From NCBI GenBank assembly GCA_025464025.1, contig JAODBP010000131.1, forward strand, positions 1-22,876: DNA of 22,876 nt. The letters run 5' to 3'. Positions within the stretch are counted from its first letter, which is position 1; each line of letters starts with the position of its first letter. The position numbers and the translations under genes were made by a program. The stretch comes from Actinomycetes bacterium. GTDB taxonomy: Bacteria; Actinomycetota; Acidimicrobiia; Acidimicrobiales; CADCSY01. Positions 1 through 8,600 of the stretch are shown piece by piece. The notes below the pieces were generated by a model. That model was not told the DNA's origin. It saw only the letters and a program-made list of their open reading frames with translations, and made no database searches.

Positions 1-224
1 TCTCCGACGACCCGGGCCTGGCCGACTTCGCTACGGCCTCGGGGTCGGCCCTCGTCACCGCCGGCGGCGACGCCATGGCCGTGGCCGAGGCCATCAACCA
101 GCTCCTCGCCGACGACGTCCTGGCCGACGAGCTCGGCAAGGCCGGCGCCACCTATGCCGCCGACCACCACACCACGACCGCCGGTGACGCCGCGCTGCGG
201 GAGCTGTACCGGTCGCTGCTGTGA
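1..224 (+). CDS. C-terminal fragment of a probable glycosyltransferase (5' end outside window)
   Basis: An open frame enters from the left edge and ends at the TGA at 222-224, giving about 73 residues. The visible part has a helical pattern: a value-and-glycine stretch (ALVTAGGDAMAVAEAINQLL), then alternating Ala/Asp/Leu positions, ending ALRELYRSLL. This is the usual form of the last helices of a GT-B (GT1/GT4) glycosyltransferase, where the chain returns to the N-terminal domain. The stop overlaps the GTG start of the next glycosyltransferase by four bases, so the two are probably co-transcribed and translationally coupled. No catalytic motif falls in the window, so the family call is inferred from the tail and its neighbour. 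It could be another helical-tailed enzyme. Confidence 0.6.
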   Translation, partial: SDDPGLADFATASGSALVTAGGDAMAVAEAINQLLADDVLADELGKAGATYAADHHTTTAGDAALRELYRSLL

Positions 225-1210
225 GGGCGCCGATCGTCGTCAACGGGCGGTTCCTCACCGGGACCAGCACCGGGCTCCACCGGGTGGCCCGCTCGCTGCT
301 CGACGCTGCTGTCGAGCAAGGCCTCGAGGTCGAGATCCTGAAGCCGCCCGAAGGCGCCGGCTTCGCCCGGTCGCACCTGTGGGAGCAGGTCGAGCTCCCC
401 GCGCGGGCTGGTCGCCGGATGGTGCTGTCGCTGGCCAACACCGCCCCCATTGCCGCCCGCCGGGGTGCGGTGATGATCCACGACCTGGCCCCGCTCATCG
501 GGCCCGAGTGGTTCCACCCGAGGATGCGGGTCTACGCCCGCATGTCGCTGCTCGCCGCCCGCCGGGCCGAGGTGGTCTTCACGGTCTCGAACCAGGTGAA
601 GGGCGAGCTGGCCGAGCGTGGGGTCGACGAGTCGAAGATCACCGTCATCCGCCCTGCCGTCGACCCCTCGTTCAAGCCGGCGTCACCCGAGGAGGTCGCC
701 GCCCTGGGCTACGACCGGCCCTACCTGCTCTTCGTGGGCTGGGCCGACCCCCGCAAGGACGCCGCCACCGCCTGCCTGGCCCACCTCGAGGCGGTCAAGG
801 AGTTCGACCACGACCTCGTGTTGGTGGGCCACCCCCACCGCAACTTCGCGCCCGTCGTGTTGCCGGAGGCGCCGACGATCAAGCACGCCGGCTACGTCGA
901 CGACGCCAAGCTCCGTGCACTGCTCACGGGTGCCCGGGCGCTCGTGTACCCGTCGTTGTACGAGGGCTTCGGGCTCCCCCCGCTCGAGGCCTGGGCCTGC
1001 GGCACCCCCGCGATCGTCGGCGACACGCCAGCGCTGCGGGAGAGCACGGAAGGTCGGGCGGTCTATGTGCGGCCTGCTGACCTCGACGAACTGGCCGATG
1101 CCATCCGTACGGCCCTCGACTGTGCGCCAACGGCCCCGGCCGAACATCCTTGGTCTGTCCCCGAAGCCGCGGCGCGCCTTGGAACACGACTCGTGCCCGA
1201 CCGCTGGTGA
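221..1210 (+). CDS. GT4-family glycosyltransferase (surface polysaccharide)
   Basis: This 329-residue protein starts at a GTG overlapping the previous stop (GTGA). It has GT-B glycosyltransferase organisation: an N-terminal strand followed by a loop (IVVNGRFLTGTSTGLHRVARSL), a middle MIHDLAPL strand, and a C-terminal nucleotide-sugar domain beginning YLLFVGWADPRKD. The key donor-binding motif is YPSLYEGFGLPPLEAWACG, in which the two glutamates of the EX7E signature are seen, followed by TPAIVGDTPALRES. It should transfer a sugar from an NDP- or GDP-sugar to a growing polysaccharide or lipid-linked glycan at the inner face of the membrane. The length is slightly short for the family (usually 340-390), but no domain is missing. 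Donor and acceptor cannot be told from sequence. Confidence 0.88.
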   Translation: MRAPIVVNGRFLTGTSTGLHRVARSLLDAAVEQGLEVEILKPPEGAGFARSHLWEQVELPARAGRRMVLSLANTAPIAARRGAVMIHDLAPLIGPEWFHPRMRVYARMSLLAARRAEVVFTVSNQVKGELAERGVDESKITVIRPAVDPSFKPASPEEVAALGYDRPYLLFVGWADPRKDAATACLAHLEAVKEFDHDLVLVGHPHRNFAPVVLPEAPTIKHAGYVDDAKLRALLTGARALVYPSLYEGFGLPPLEAWACGTPAIVGDTPALRESTEGRAVYVRPADLDELADAIRTALDCAPTAPAEHPWSVPEAAARLGTRLVPDRW

Positions 1211-1250
1211 CGGACCGATGCCTCCAGCTGCACCGTTGTCGAGCGGGCGA

Positions 1251-1841
1251 TCATGTCGGCGTTGAATCGTGCGTCGAAGGATTGGCCAGGAGCTTCGTCG
1301 GAACACCAACGCCTGTGAGCAACTCGGCCACGCCCTCGGTCGTCCTCATAAGTAGCTCGAGCCGCTCCCCAGAAGCCAGGAGTAGGTCGAGAAGGGGGGC
1401 TCCGGCCTCAGTTCGGATGATGGCCAGCCGAAGCTCAGTCGGCGCCAGCTCGAACCCACCGGCGCCGAACCAGCGGTCCAGCGCGAAAGGCACCCAGCGA
1501 ACCTCGCCGTCCACCGTAAGGCGGCCGAGCAGGTATTCGCGCTGCGTGATGACAGCATGTGCCCTTGGCTTGAAAGTGGCAAGGACAGAGGTTCGCACGC
1601 TGCTTGGAACATCCCCGGAGACATCCATGACGCTGAGGTAGCCGTCGGGGCCAGGACGCCGGGAACCGAGACGGGGAAGCGCGCGGCCGGCTACCAGGGC
1701 CAGGACACAGACTCCGAGTAGGACCGGCAGGCCCCATCCCGACCTCACGAGGAGAGGGAAGCCGACAGCGAGTACGAACAATGCCCGCGCCAGACTTCGG
1801 CGTCGCCCTCGGTTGATCGTCGATCGAACGCCTTCTGTCAC
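1251..1841 (-). CDS. Membrane-anchored protein, candidate immunity partner of the orphan Rhs tip
   Basis: The protein has 196 residues and starts at a GTG whose first bases overlap the stop of the upstream orphan tip (GTGA, 1838-1841). The N-terminus carries two adjacent hydrophobic helices (about residues 18-34 and 36-54) separated by a short Arg-Ser-Gly-Trp turn. A soluble, probably cytoplasmic domain of about 130 residues follows, rich in beta-strand-like segments such as AHAVITQREYLLGRL and FELAPTELRLAII. I recognise no family. Its position directly after a toxin-like tip, the translational coupling, and the fact that the tip looks membrane-active suggest an immunity protein acting in the inner membrane. 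That role is inference from context. It is the last gene of the rhs operon and converges with the glycosyltransferase ending at 1210, leaving 40 bases between them. Confidence 0.6.
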   Translation of the reverse strand: MTEGVRSTINRGRRRSLARALFVLAVGFPLLVRSGWGLPVLLGVCVLALVAGRALPRLGSRRPGPDGYLSVMDVSGDVPSSVRTSVLATFKPRAHAVITQREYLLGRLTVDGEVRWVPFALDRWFGAGGFELAPTELRLAIIRTEAGAPLLDLLLASGERLELLMRTTEGVAELLTGVGVPTKLLANPSTHDSTPT

Positions 1842-2431
1842 AGCCAGAGTCCGTAGTCTCGCCCAATCGCCTGAGCCCCATCGACTGCGTGCGAGCGAAG
1901 TTGCCCGTCGATGATGCCATTCAGCATGTCAAGTCCACGACCCACCCATTCGAACGCGCCGACCCATGCACTTTGAACCAGCCCGCCGATGCCGACAACG
2001 TTCTGAAGGATCAGCCCGGCGGCGGCGGCGCCGCACGCCGCCGAGCGAGCCCCGTATGTCGTACACGTGTACGCAGCATCTATCGCATTCATGGCCAGGA
2101 CCGTGAGTTCAAGCGCCGTCTTCACCGTCCCGATCACACCAATGGCAACTGTCGCCGCCCCCGCCATTGCGGTGGCCTCGGGCAGCAGAGCCAGGCCGAC
2201 GACGGCGATCGTGGCGCCGACACCGACAGCTCGGACGATTTGAATCGACGTCGGCGTAGCGTTCGCTTTTGCCTTCCCAAAACGGTGCTCTGGGGTCCGC
2301 ATTGTGCCGCCGAGGTCATATCCGTTGACCGGGTCGCCACAGACGTAGTCGTAGTCATTGCAGGACCCACCCTTGATCGGGTCGACTTCGAGGAAGCGTC
2401 CCAAAGCAGGGTCATAGAGGCGGACACCCAT
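1838..2431 (-). CDS. Orphan Rhs C-terminal tip (alternative toxin cassette)
   Basis: The 197-residue product opens with 43 residues of Rhs core (MGVRLYDPALGRFLEVDP ... PVNGYDLGGT), 37 of them identical to the end of the core in the large Rhs protein. It then switches to an unrelated C-terminus of 154 residues. That tail has a long hydrophobic, Ala/Val/Gly-rich stretch of two or three helices (about residues 62-120) and a second hydrophobic part around residues 130-165, with several cysteines. No nuclease, deaminase or ART motif is visible, so a membrane-disrupting activity is the more natural reading. I chose the ATG at 2431 because the homology begins there, it lies 7 bases after the stop of the preceding ORF, and a GAGGAG is 13 bases upstream. 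An open GTG at 2479 would add 16 residues without homology. The gene lacks a signal peptide and the rest of Rhs, as expected of a cassette that becomes active by recombination into the full gene. Confidence 0.72.
   Translation of the reverse strand: MGVRLYDPALGRFLEVDPIKGGSCNDYDYVCGDPVNGYDLGGTMRTPEHRFGKAKANATPTSIQIVRAVGVGATIAVVGLALLPEATAMAGAATVAIGVIGTVKTALELTVLAMNAIDAAYTCTTYGARSAACGAAAAGLILQNVVGIGGLVQSAWVGAFEWVGRGLDMLNGIIDGQLRSHAVDGAQAIGRDYGLWL
2303..2431 (-). repeat. Rhs-core repeat, orphan copy
   Basis: These 129 bases (43 codons) align without gaps to 3053-3181 at the end of the large rhs core. I counted about 29 mismatches by eye, so near 78% nucleotide and 86% amino-acid identity. The homology starts exactly at the orphan's ATG and stops at the GT codons before the variable tip. 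Such a repeat can serve as the recombination arm for tip exchange. Confidence 0.8.
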
Positions 2432-2438
2432 GTCGCAG

Positions 2439-2687
2439 CTACGTCTCCTCACGTCGACGAGGATGCTTGTTCTGACCACCGGGCTGCCGTTGAACTTCCC
2501 GAACGACGATCAGGAGGCTTACGGCCACAGCAAGGAAGACCGCTCCGGACTGTAGGACGCCGGGCGCATCGAAGGCTGCCAAGGCAAGAGCCACACCAAA
2601 CAGGCCGGCCAACGGAATCCAGCAACGCGCCAGACGGAGCGCTCGTGCGTATGCCCTGAGCGTCAGGACAGGATCGGTGGAGGTCAC
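2439..2687 (-). CDS. Small two-helix membrane protein, candidate immunity protein of the resident Rhs tip
   Basis: The protein has 82 residues and starts at a GTG overlapping the rhs stop by four bases (GTGA, 2684-2687), with AGAGG five bases upstream inside the end of rhs. A longer open frame exists upstream, but it runs antisense-free through the rhs 3' end in another frame, so the coupled GTG is preferred. Two hydrophobic helices, about residues 21-39 and 44-62, are joined by a short Asp-Ala-Pro-Gly turn. A basic, Gln/Arg-rich tail (REVQRQ, PRRREE) follows and should lie in the cytoplasm. No family is recognised. The gene sits where polymorphic toxin loci place the immunity gene, and a small hairpin membrane protein is what is usually found against pore-forming toxins. 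The immunity role is therefore a contextual inference. Confidence 0.6.
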   Translation of the reverse strand: MTSTDPVLTLRAYARALRLARCWIPLAGLFGVALALAAFDAPGVLQSGAVFLAVAVSLLIVVREVQRQPGGQNKHPRRREET

Positions 2688-5600
2688 ATGAGCCTCTTCA
2701 TGCCGTGCTCGTTCAGGGAGCCGACAGCTCCGCCGAACGCACCGCAGCCGAGAGCCCCCCAGCCCAACGTCGCCACACCAAACGTCGCGCCACAGGCAAC
2801 ACCGGCGACAGAGCCAGTCGTGATTCCCCAAACGAGTGGCGCTGCCTTCCGCAGGCCGGCAGCACCCGGGATGGCGCCTCCCTTCGCCGGCTCATGATGC
2901 GGTGTCTCTGCACTCGTCGGAGGCGAGTTCGGACGCTGAGCCACATTCGCTCCGCTGCGCGGCGGCGGCTTGGCTTTTGACGGCGGCACCTTTGCCGCCT
3001 TGTTTGGCGCACTCGCCACCGTGTTCTTGCATCCCGAGTCGACGCACAGCTTCGTCCCATCGAGGTCGTATCCGTTGACAGGGTCGCCTGCGACGTAGTC
3101 GTAGTCGTTGGCGCTGCCGCCTTCGACGGGGTCGACTTCGAGGAATCGGCCGAGGGCCGAGTCGTAGAGGCGGACGCCCATACGGAAGAGGCCGAGCTGT
3201 CCGCCCACCGATGGACGCTGCTGCTGACCCAGCCAACCGAGCCGGCTCGCTGGCGTCGAACCGACACCGAACTCATCCGTCACCGGTGCCGCGGTGTAGG
3301 TACCGGCCGCATTCGTTGTACCGAGCACGTCGCCGTGAGCGTTGTACAACGACCACGTCGCCGTCCCGCCCACGTCGACCAGACCACCGATCCCGGTCAG
3401 GTACGTCGTCACCGTCGAACCCGACGTCGGACGGCTGTAGGCCGGCGAATCACCACCGCCTGAGTACCCGAAGCTCGTGTCCTCGGTGACCGCGCTCGTC
3501 GCGTTCGTCGTCACCACCCGCCGCAACACCCGACCCGACGGCGACAACGTCTCCGTGATCGTCGACGTCCCGTCGTTGACGACCGTGGCGTGATCGTTGG
3601 CGTCGTAGGTGATCGCCGCCGACGGCGTCGTCGCCCCGCCGCCCGACCAGCTGATGGTGGCGTAGCCGTTGCCGGCCCGCACCCCTCGGGTGCTCGTGGT
3701 GCTCGTCCCGCTCCCGACGTAGTTGGAACCGCCGCCACCGCCGCTGTCGGACATCCCGTCGGAGCCGAACCCACCGCCACCACCGCCGTAGTAGCCACCG
3801 CCACCGCCGCCACCACCGTGCCCAGCGCCGCCGACGCCGAGCGTCCCGGCATCGCCATTGGCGCCCGGCGAGCTGCTCACCGCCCCAGCACCACCGGCGG
3901 TCTGCGTACCGCCGGCCGCCGCGGTGATGGTGTTCGTGCTGTAGGCCCCGGCCTCGGCCGTGCCGCCGGTCGCCGCCCCGCCGGGCGCGCCGTGGTCGGC
4001 GAACCAGGAGCTCCCTCCGCCGCCACCGCCCACGATGATCCGGTTGCTGAGCGCGGTGCCACCCCGACGGACGTCGGTCGCACCACCGCCGCTGCTGACC
4101 GTCCGCATCCCGTTCGGCGAGGAGCCGCCGCCGCCGTTGAACCCCCCGGTCCGGGACTCGCCGGTCGCGACCATGCCGGCCACACCCTGCCCGCCGACGT
4201 TGACCTTCAAGGTCTCGCCTGGTGTGACGGTGTAGGTGCCCTTGGCGTAGCCGCCCAGCGCGCTGTTGCTCGCGTAGGCCGAGGCGACGCCGCCCTGCGC
4301 ACCCCAGCTCTCGATGGTCACCGAGCTGACGCCGCTCGGCACGACGAAGTTCTGGACCGCACCCGTGTAGGTGAACGTCTGGCTCTCGGCCGTCGCGGAC
4401 AGCCCGACGGTGGACACCACGTTGCCGTGGCTGTTGTAGCTGTAGCTCGACGCGTAGGGGGACTTCGTGATCCGATCCGCGCTGTCGTACTCCCACGTGC
4501 TGTCGCACGAGGTGCCGAGGCCACACCGGTTGGTGTCGGCGTCGTACGCGTAGCGCCGGGTCGTCGATCCGTCGACCGCGGCGGTGAGCCGCCCGGCACC
4601 GTCGTAGGTGTAGGTCGTCGGCTGGCTGCGGAGCGCCCACTTGCCGGTGATCCGGCCGGCGAGGCTGTACGTGTAGTTCCAGGTCGGCAGGGCCGACGAG
4701 GGGTAGCTGATGGTGACCTGACCGTCGCCGGCGCGAACCCCGGCGTCGGAGATGTCGACATCGATTCCGGTGGCGTACGACGAGCCACCACCGCCGCCGG
4801 TGCCCGACTGGTTGATGCTGACCCCGTCGTCCCAGAAGTTCGACGCGCCCCCACCGCCGCCGAACCAGCCGCCACCGCCGCCAGCGCCACCCAGGTACCC
4901 GCCTGGTGCACCCGCACCGCCGGTGCCGCTCGTGCCGGCAGAACCCCCCGTGCCGCCGGCGGAACCCGCCGAGCCGCTGGCGGCCGTGGCCCCGGCGCCA
5001 CCAGCGCTCTGGGTGCCGCCGCTCCCGCCGGCGTGGCCGCCCTGATCGGTGGCACCGGTGCCGCCGGTGGCGCCCCCGCCGTTCCCGTCGAAGGTCCCGG
5101 TCCCGGTCGCCATGCCTGCGCCGCCGCCACCACCACCGACCACGACCCGGTCGGCGAGTGCCTGCGCGACGCGGCGAACATCAGATGCGCCACCGCCACC
5201 GTTGGAGACCCAGTAGTCGGGCGGCATCCCGGAGCCGCCCCCGGCGGCCCCGCCGTTGTAGCCACCGGCGCCCGCCCCCGACATCGAAGACGGGGCGCCG
5301 GCCTGACCGCGGCCGCCCACCCGGACGTAGAGCGTCTCGCCGCTCGAGACCGGCACGATCGCGTGGGCATGGCCGCCCTTGCTACCGAAGGTCCCTCCGC
5401 CCTGGGCGCCCCAGGCGTCGACGGTCAGCTCGCTCACGTAGGCCGGGAGGGCGAGGGCCACCGGACTTCCGGTGAAGTTGTAGGTCTGGGTCGTCGTCGG
5501 ACCACCGGCGCTGGTCGGCCAGGAGGCGACCTGGGTCTGGAGGCCGGACGTCGTCGAATAGGTGTGGCCGGTGGTCACGCCGTTGGGCCGCTCCTCGGTG

Positions 5601-8600
5601 CTGAGCCGCCCGGCGGTGTCGTAGGTGTACGTCGACGTCCGCGCCGACCCGCTGAGGTGGTCGCTGGACGTAAGCGCGCGCCCCGCGGCGTCGTACGTCG
5701 CGCCGGTCACCTGCACTTCGCTGCCACCGCTGAACGTCCGGTACGTCGCCGTCACCACGCCGGTCTGGTCGTACGCGTACCGACTCAGGGTGCCGAGCTC
5801 GTCGGTGTAGGTCTTGGTCCGGCCCAGGAGGTCGACCACCGTCGAGGTCGACCGGGACGCGCCCGCAGAGTCCGGCGCGGTCACGCTGACGGTGCCGGCT
5901 GTGGCGTAGGAGATCGTCGTCGTTCCGCCCAACCGATCGACGGACGACGTGACCCGACCTCGGGTGTCATAGGCGGTGCAGGACCAGCCGCTGTCACCGA
6001 CCACCCGGCTCGCCACCACGCGACCGGTCTTGTCGTAGACCTGCTCTCGCTGGATGGCTTGCTGCGAGCCCGAACCGTCGGGGTCGGCATCGGTGCTGAT
6101 CTTCGACATGCCGGCCTGGCTCACCGCCGTCCACCCCGACACGCACGGGTCGGCCCGGGTCTCGGTGTCGCCGTAGTAGCTGTAGGTGACCGTGGTCGCG
6201 GCACCCTTGGGCAGGGTGCGCGTGAGCTGGCGAAGGTAGCCGGTCCCGACCGATTCATACGTCGACGTGCTCCGCAGGTTCAGACCTGCGGGATCGGCGA
6301 CCGACGCCGTCGGCAGGCCGAGCGCGGGGCTCGCGTACTCCGTCGCCGTCTTCCGGCCGTCGGCATCGACCGACGACGTCGTCAAGCCGTACCGGGGGAA
6401 AAGCACCGTGCCCGGGATCCGCTGGCTGACCGCCCCCGGCGTCGTCCACACGAGGTCGAGCGAGGCGCCGGACGTCCAGTAGACGTCCATGCGGCCGTTG
6501 CCGGAGCGCGACGCGTTGGTGGTCGTCGCCGATGTGCCCGATGTGTAGTTCCCGCCACCACCACCGCCGCCCGCGTATGTGCCGCCACCGCCACCGCCGC
6601 CGTAGCCACCACCACCGCCGCCACCACCGCCGAACGCGTAGTACGCGTTGGCACCGGAGTAGGACCCGCGCCCGCCGGTCGTGGCGTCGCCCTCGGTCCC
6701 GTCGCCGAGCCCGTGGTTCCCTCCAGTCCCGCCCGACCCCGCCAAACCGGCGCAGCAGGAGTACGAGCCGGGGACGCCGTCGGTCTGGCTCGCCCCGCCG
6801 GCTCCGCCCGAGGCTGACCCCATGTACGTCGCGCCACCGCCACCACCGCCGCCACCGCCACCGGCGATCGTCAGGTTCGTACTGCCGAGGGCGAGCGTGG
6901 TCGCTCCGCCGCCTCCGCCGCCACGAATGCCGGTGCCGGCGGCGCCACCTTCACCACCGCCGTTGAACCCGCCGGTGCTCGCCGTGTACCAGTCACCCAT
7001 CACGCCGGTGCCGCCGACCTTGGCCGTCAGGGTCTGTCCCGCCGTCACCGAGAACGTGGACTTCACGTAGCCACCGAGGCCCCCGTCCCCGCCGAGTGCC
7101 GGCCAGTAGTTTCGGCCCTGCGAACCCTGCGCACCCCAGGCCTCGACCGTCACCGAGGTGACGCCAGCAGGCACGTTCCAGCTCTCGGCCGATCCGCTGT
7201 AGGTGAAGATGCGGTGGACGACGACGGGCGCCGTCGGCGCCACGAGCTCGACCCGGAGCCGGTGGCGGGTGTTGGCCACGGCGTTGTTGTACGGGGTCGT
7301 CAGAGAGAGTGTCGTGTCGATGACCTTGGTGTCGTCGACGTACACCTTCGCCGCGCCGGCGACCGTCGGGGCGAACGTGTAGTTGCCGACCTCGGCCATC
7401 AGGACCTCGCCGGTCAGACGAGCCGACCAGTCCGTCGCGGTGATGCCCGGCACGGGCGGCGCGCTGGACCACTGCCCGTTGATCGCGCCCGAGCTGTCGC
7501 CGATGCCGAGCGTGTGGCCGACCGGCGCTCCCGAGAACGTCGGGTTGTTGAAGTAGAGGACGTCGAGGCCCTTCCACCCCTCGTCGTACACCGAGGTGTG
7601 GTGCGGTGTCTGCGAGAGGTAGGCGCTGGTCGGCTTGAAGTCGGTGCCGTACCAGGCCGTGGGTGCCGGGCCGTAGGTGTCGGTGACGCGCCCAGCCCAG
7701 TCGTAGATCGAGGTGCTCTTGAGGCCGGCGGCATCGGTCGATGCCACGACGCGGTCGGAGCTGTCCCACTCGAGCGAGCTGGTGCGGTTGGTCGCGTCGG
7801 TGTCGGTGAGCTGGCGGCCTTGGGCGTCGAGGGTGACCTTGCGGGCCCAGCCGTTGGGCTCGGTCAGTCCGGTGACGTGGACGCGCACCTCGGTCGACGA
7901 CGTGTAGTCGTAGGTGTGGCCGGGACGGGCGGCGCCGGCGGTGGGCTCCCCGAGCTGCACGCCGGAGACGCGACCGTTCGAGTCGTACGAGATCAACGTG
8001 CGGGTGGTGTCGTCGTCGGTGCGCTGGCCGGCGGCGACCATGTCGGCGGCGAGTGAGTCGCGGATCTTCGACAGCCGGCCGTTCGAGTCGTACGCGAAGT
8101 CGGTCACGGCGGCGCCGGGGTTCTCCACCCGAGCCAGGCGTCCGGACACGTACCAGAGCTTGGTGACGCTGCCGTCCCACAGCTCGACCGAGCACAGCAT
8201 CCCGCCCGGCGCGGCCGAGTCGAAGCCCGACGGTGCACTGCTCGGGCAGCTCGAGTCGCCGCCGTAGCGCAGCGTGACCGACCGTCCCGAGACCGGGTCG
8301 GTGATGGCGGTGAGGCGGGGCAGGTCGGAGCCGCTCGGCGTCGACCACGTGTAGGTGTGGGCCGCCTTCAGGTTGGTGCTCGACACGGCCGACTTGAGGA
8401 TGCCGGCGGCGTCGAAGACGTAGGTGATGCCATCGGTGTCGTCGAGCGTGAGCAGGCCGCCCTTGGCATCACGGGCCAGGACGCCGTCCTCGTCCTTCGG
8501 CGGCGTGTAGCCGGCTCCGGTCGAGGTGAACACATGGGTCGAGCCGTCCGGCCCGATCAGGGTGACCTTCGTGTCCGACACCTCGGCCCGCACATACGAC

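Noticed and set aside
2432..2479. Start of the orphan tip at the GTG at 2479.
   Set aside because: The added 16 residues have no similarity to Rhs and overlap the end of the preceding gene; the ATG at 2431 coincides with the start of the core homology.
3590..6817. A very long plus-strand open frame across the rhs glycine-rich part.
   Set aside because: It is antisense to a well-supported gene, made of Arg/Ala/Gly/Pro-rich sequence with no motif, and results from the GC-rich GGN codons on the other strand.
6553..6865. Short regular repeats as a possible CRISPR array.
   Set aside because: They are triplet repeats in frame with glycine codons of rhs, without spacer structure.
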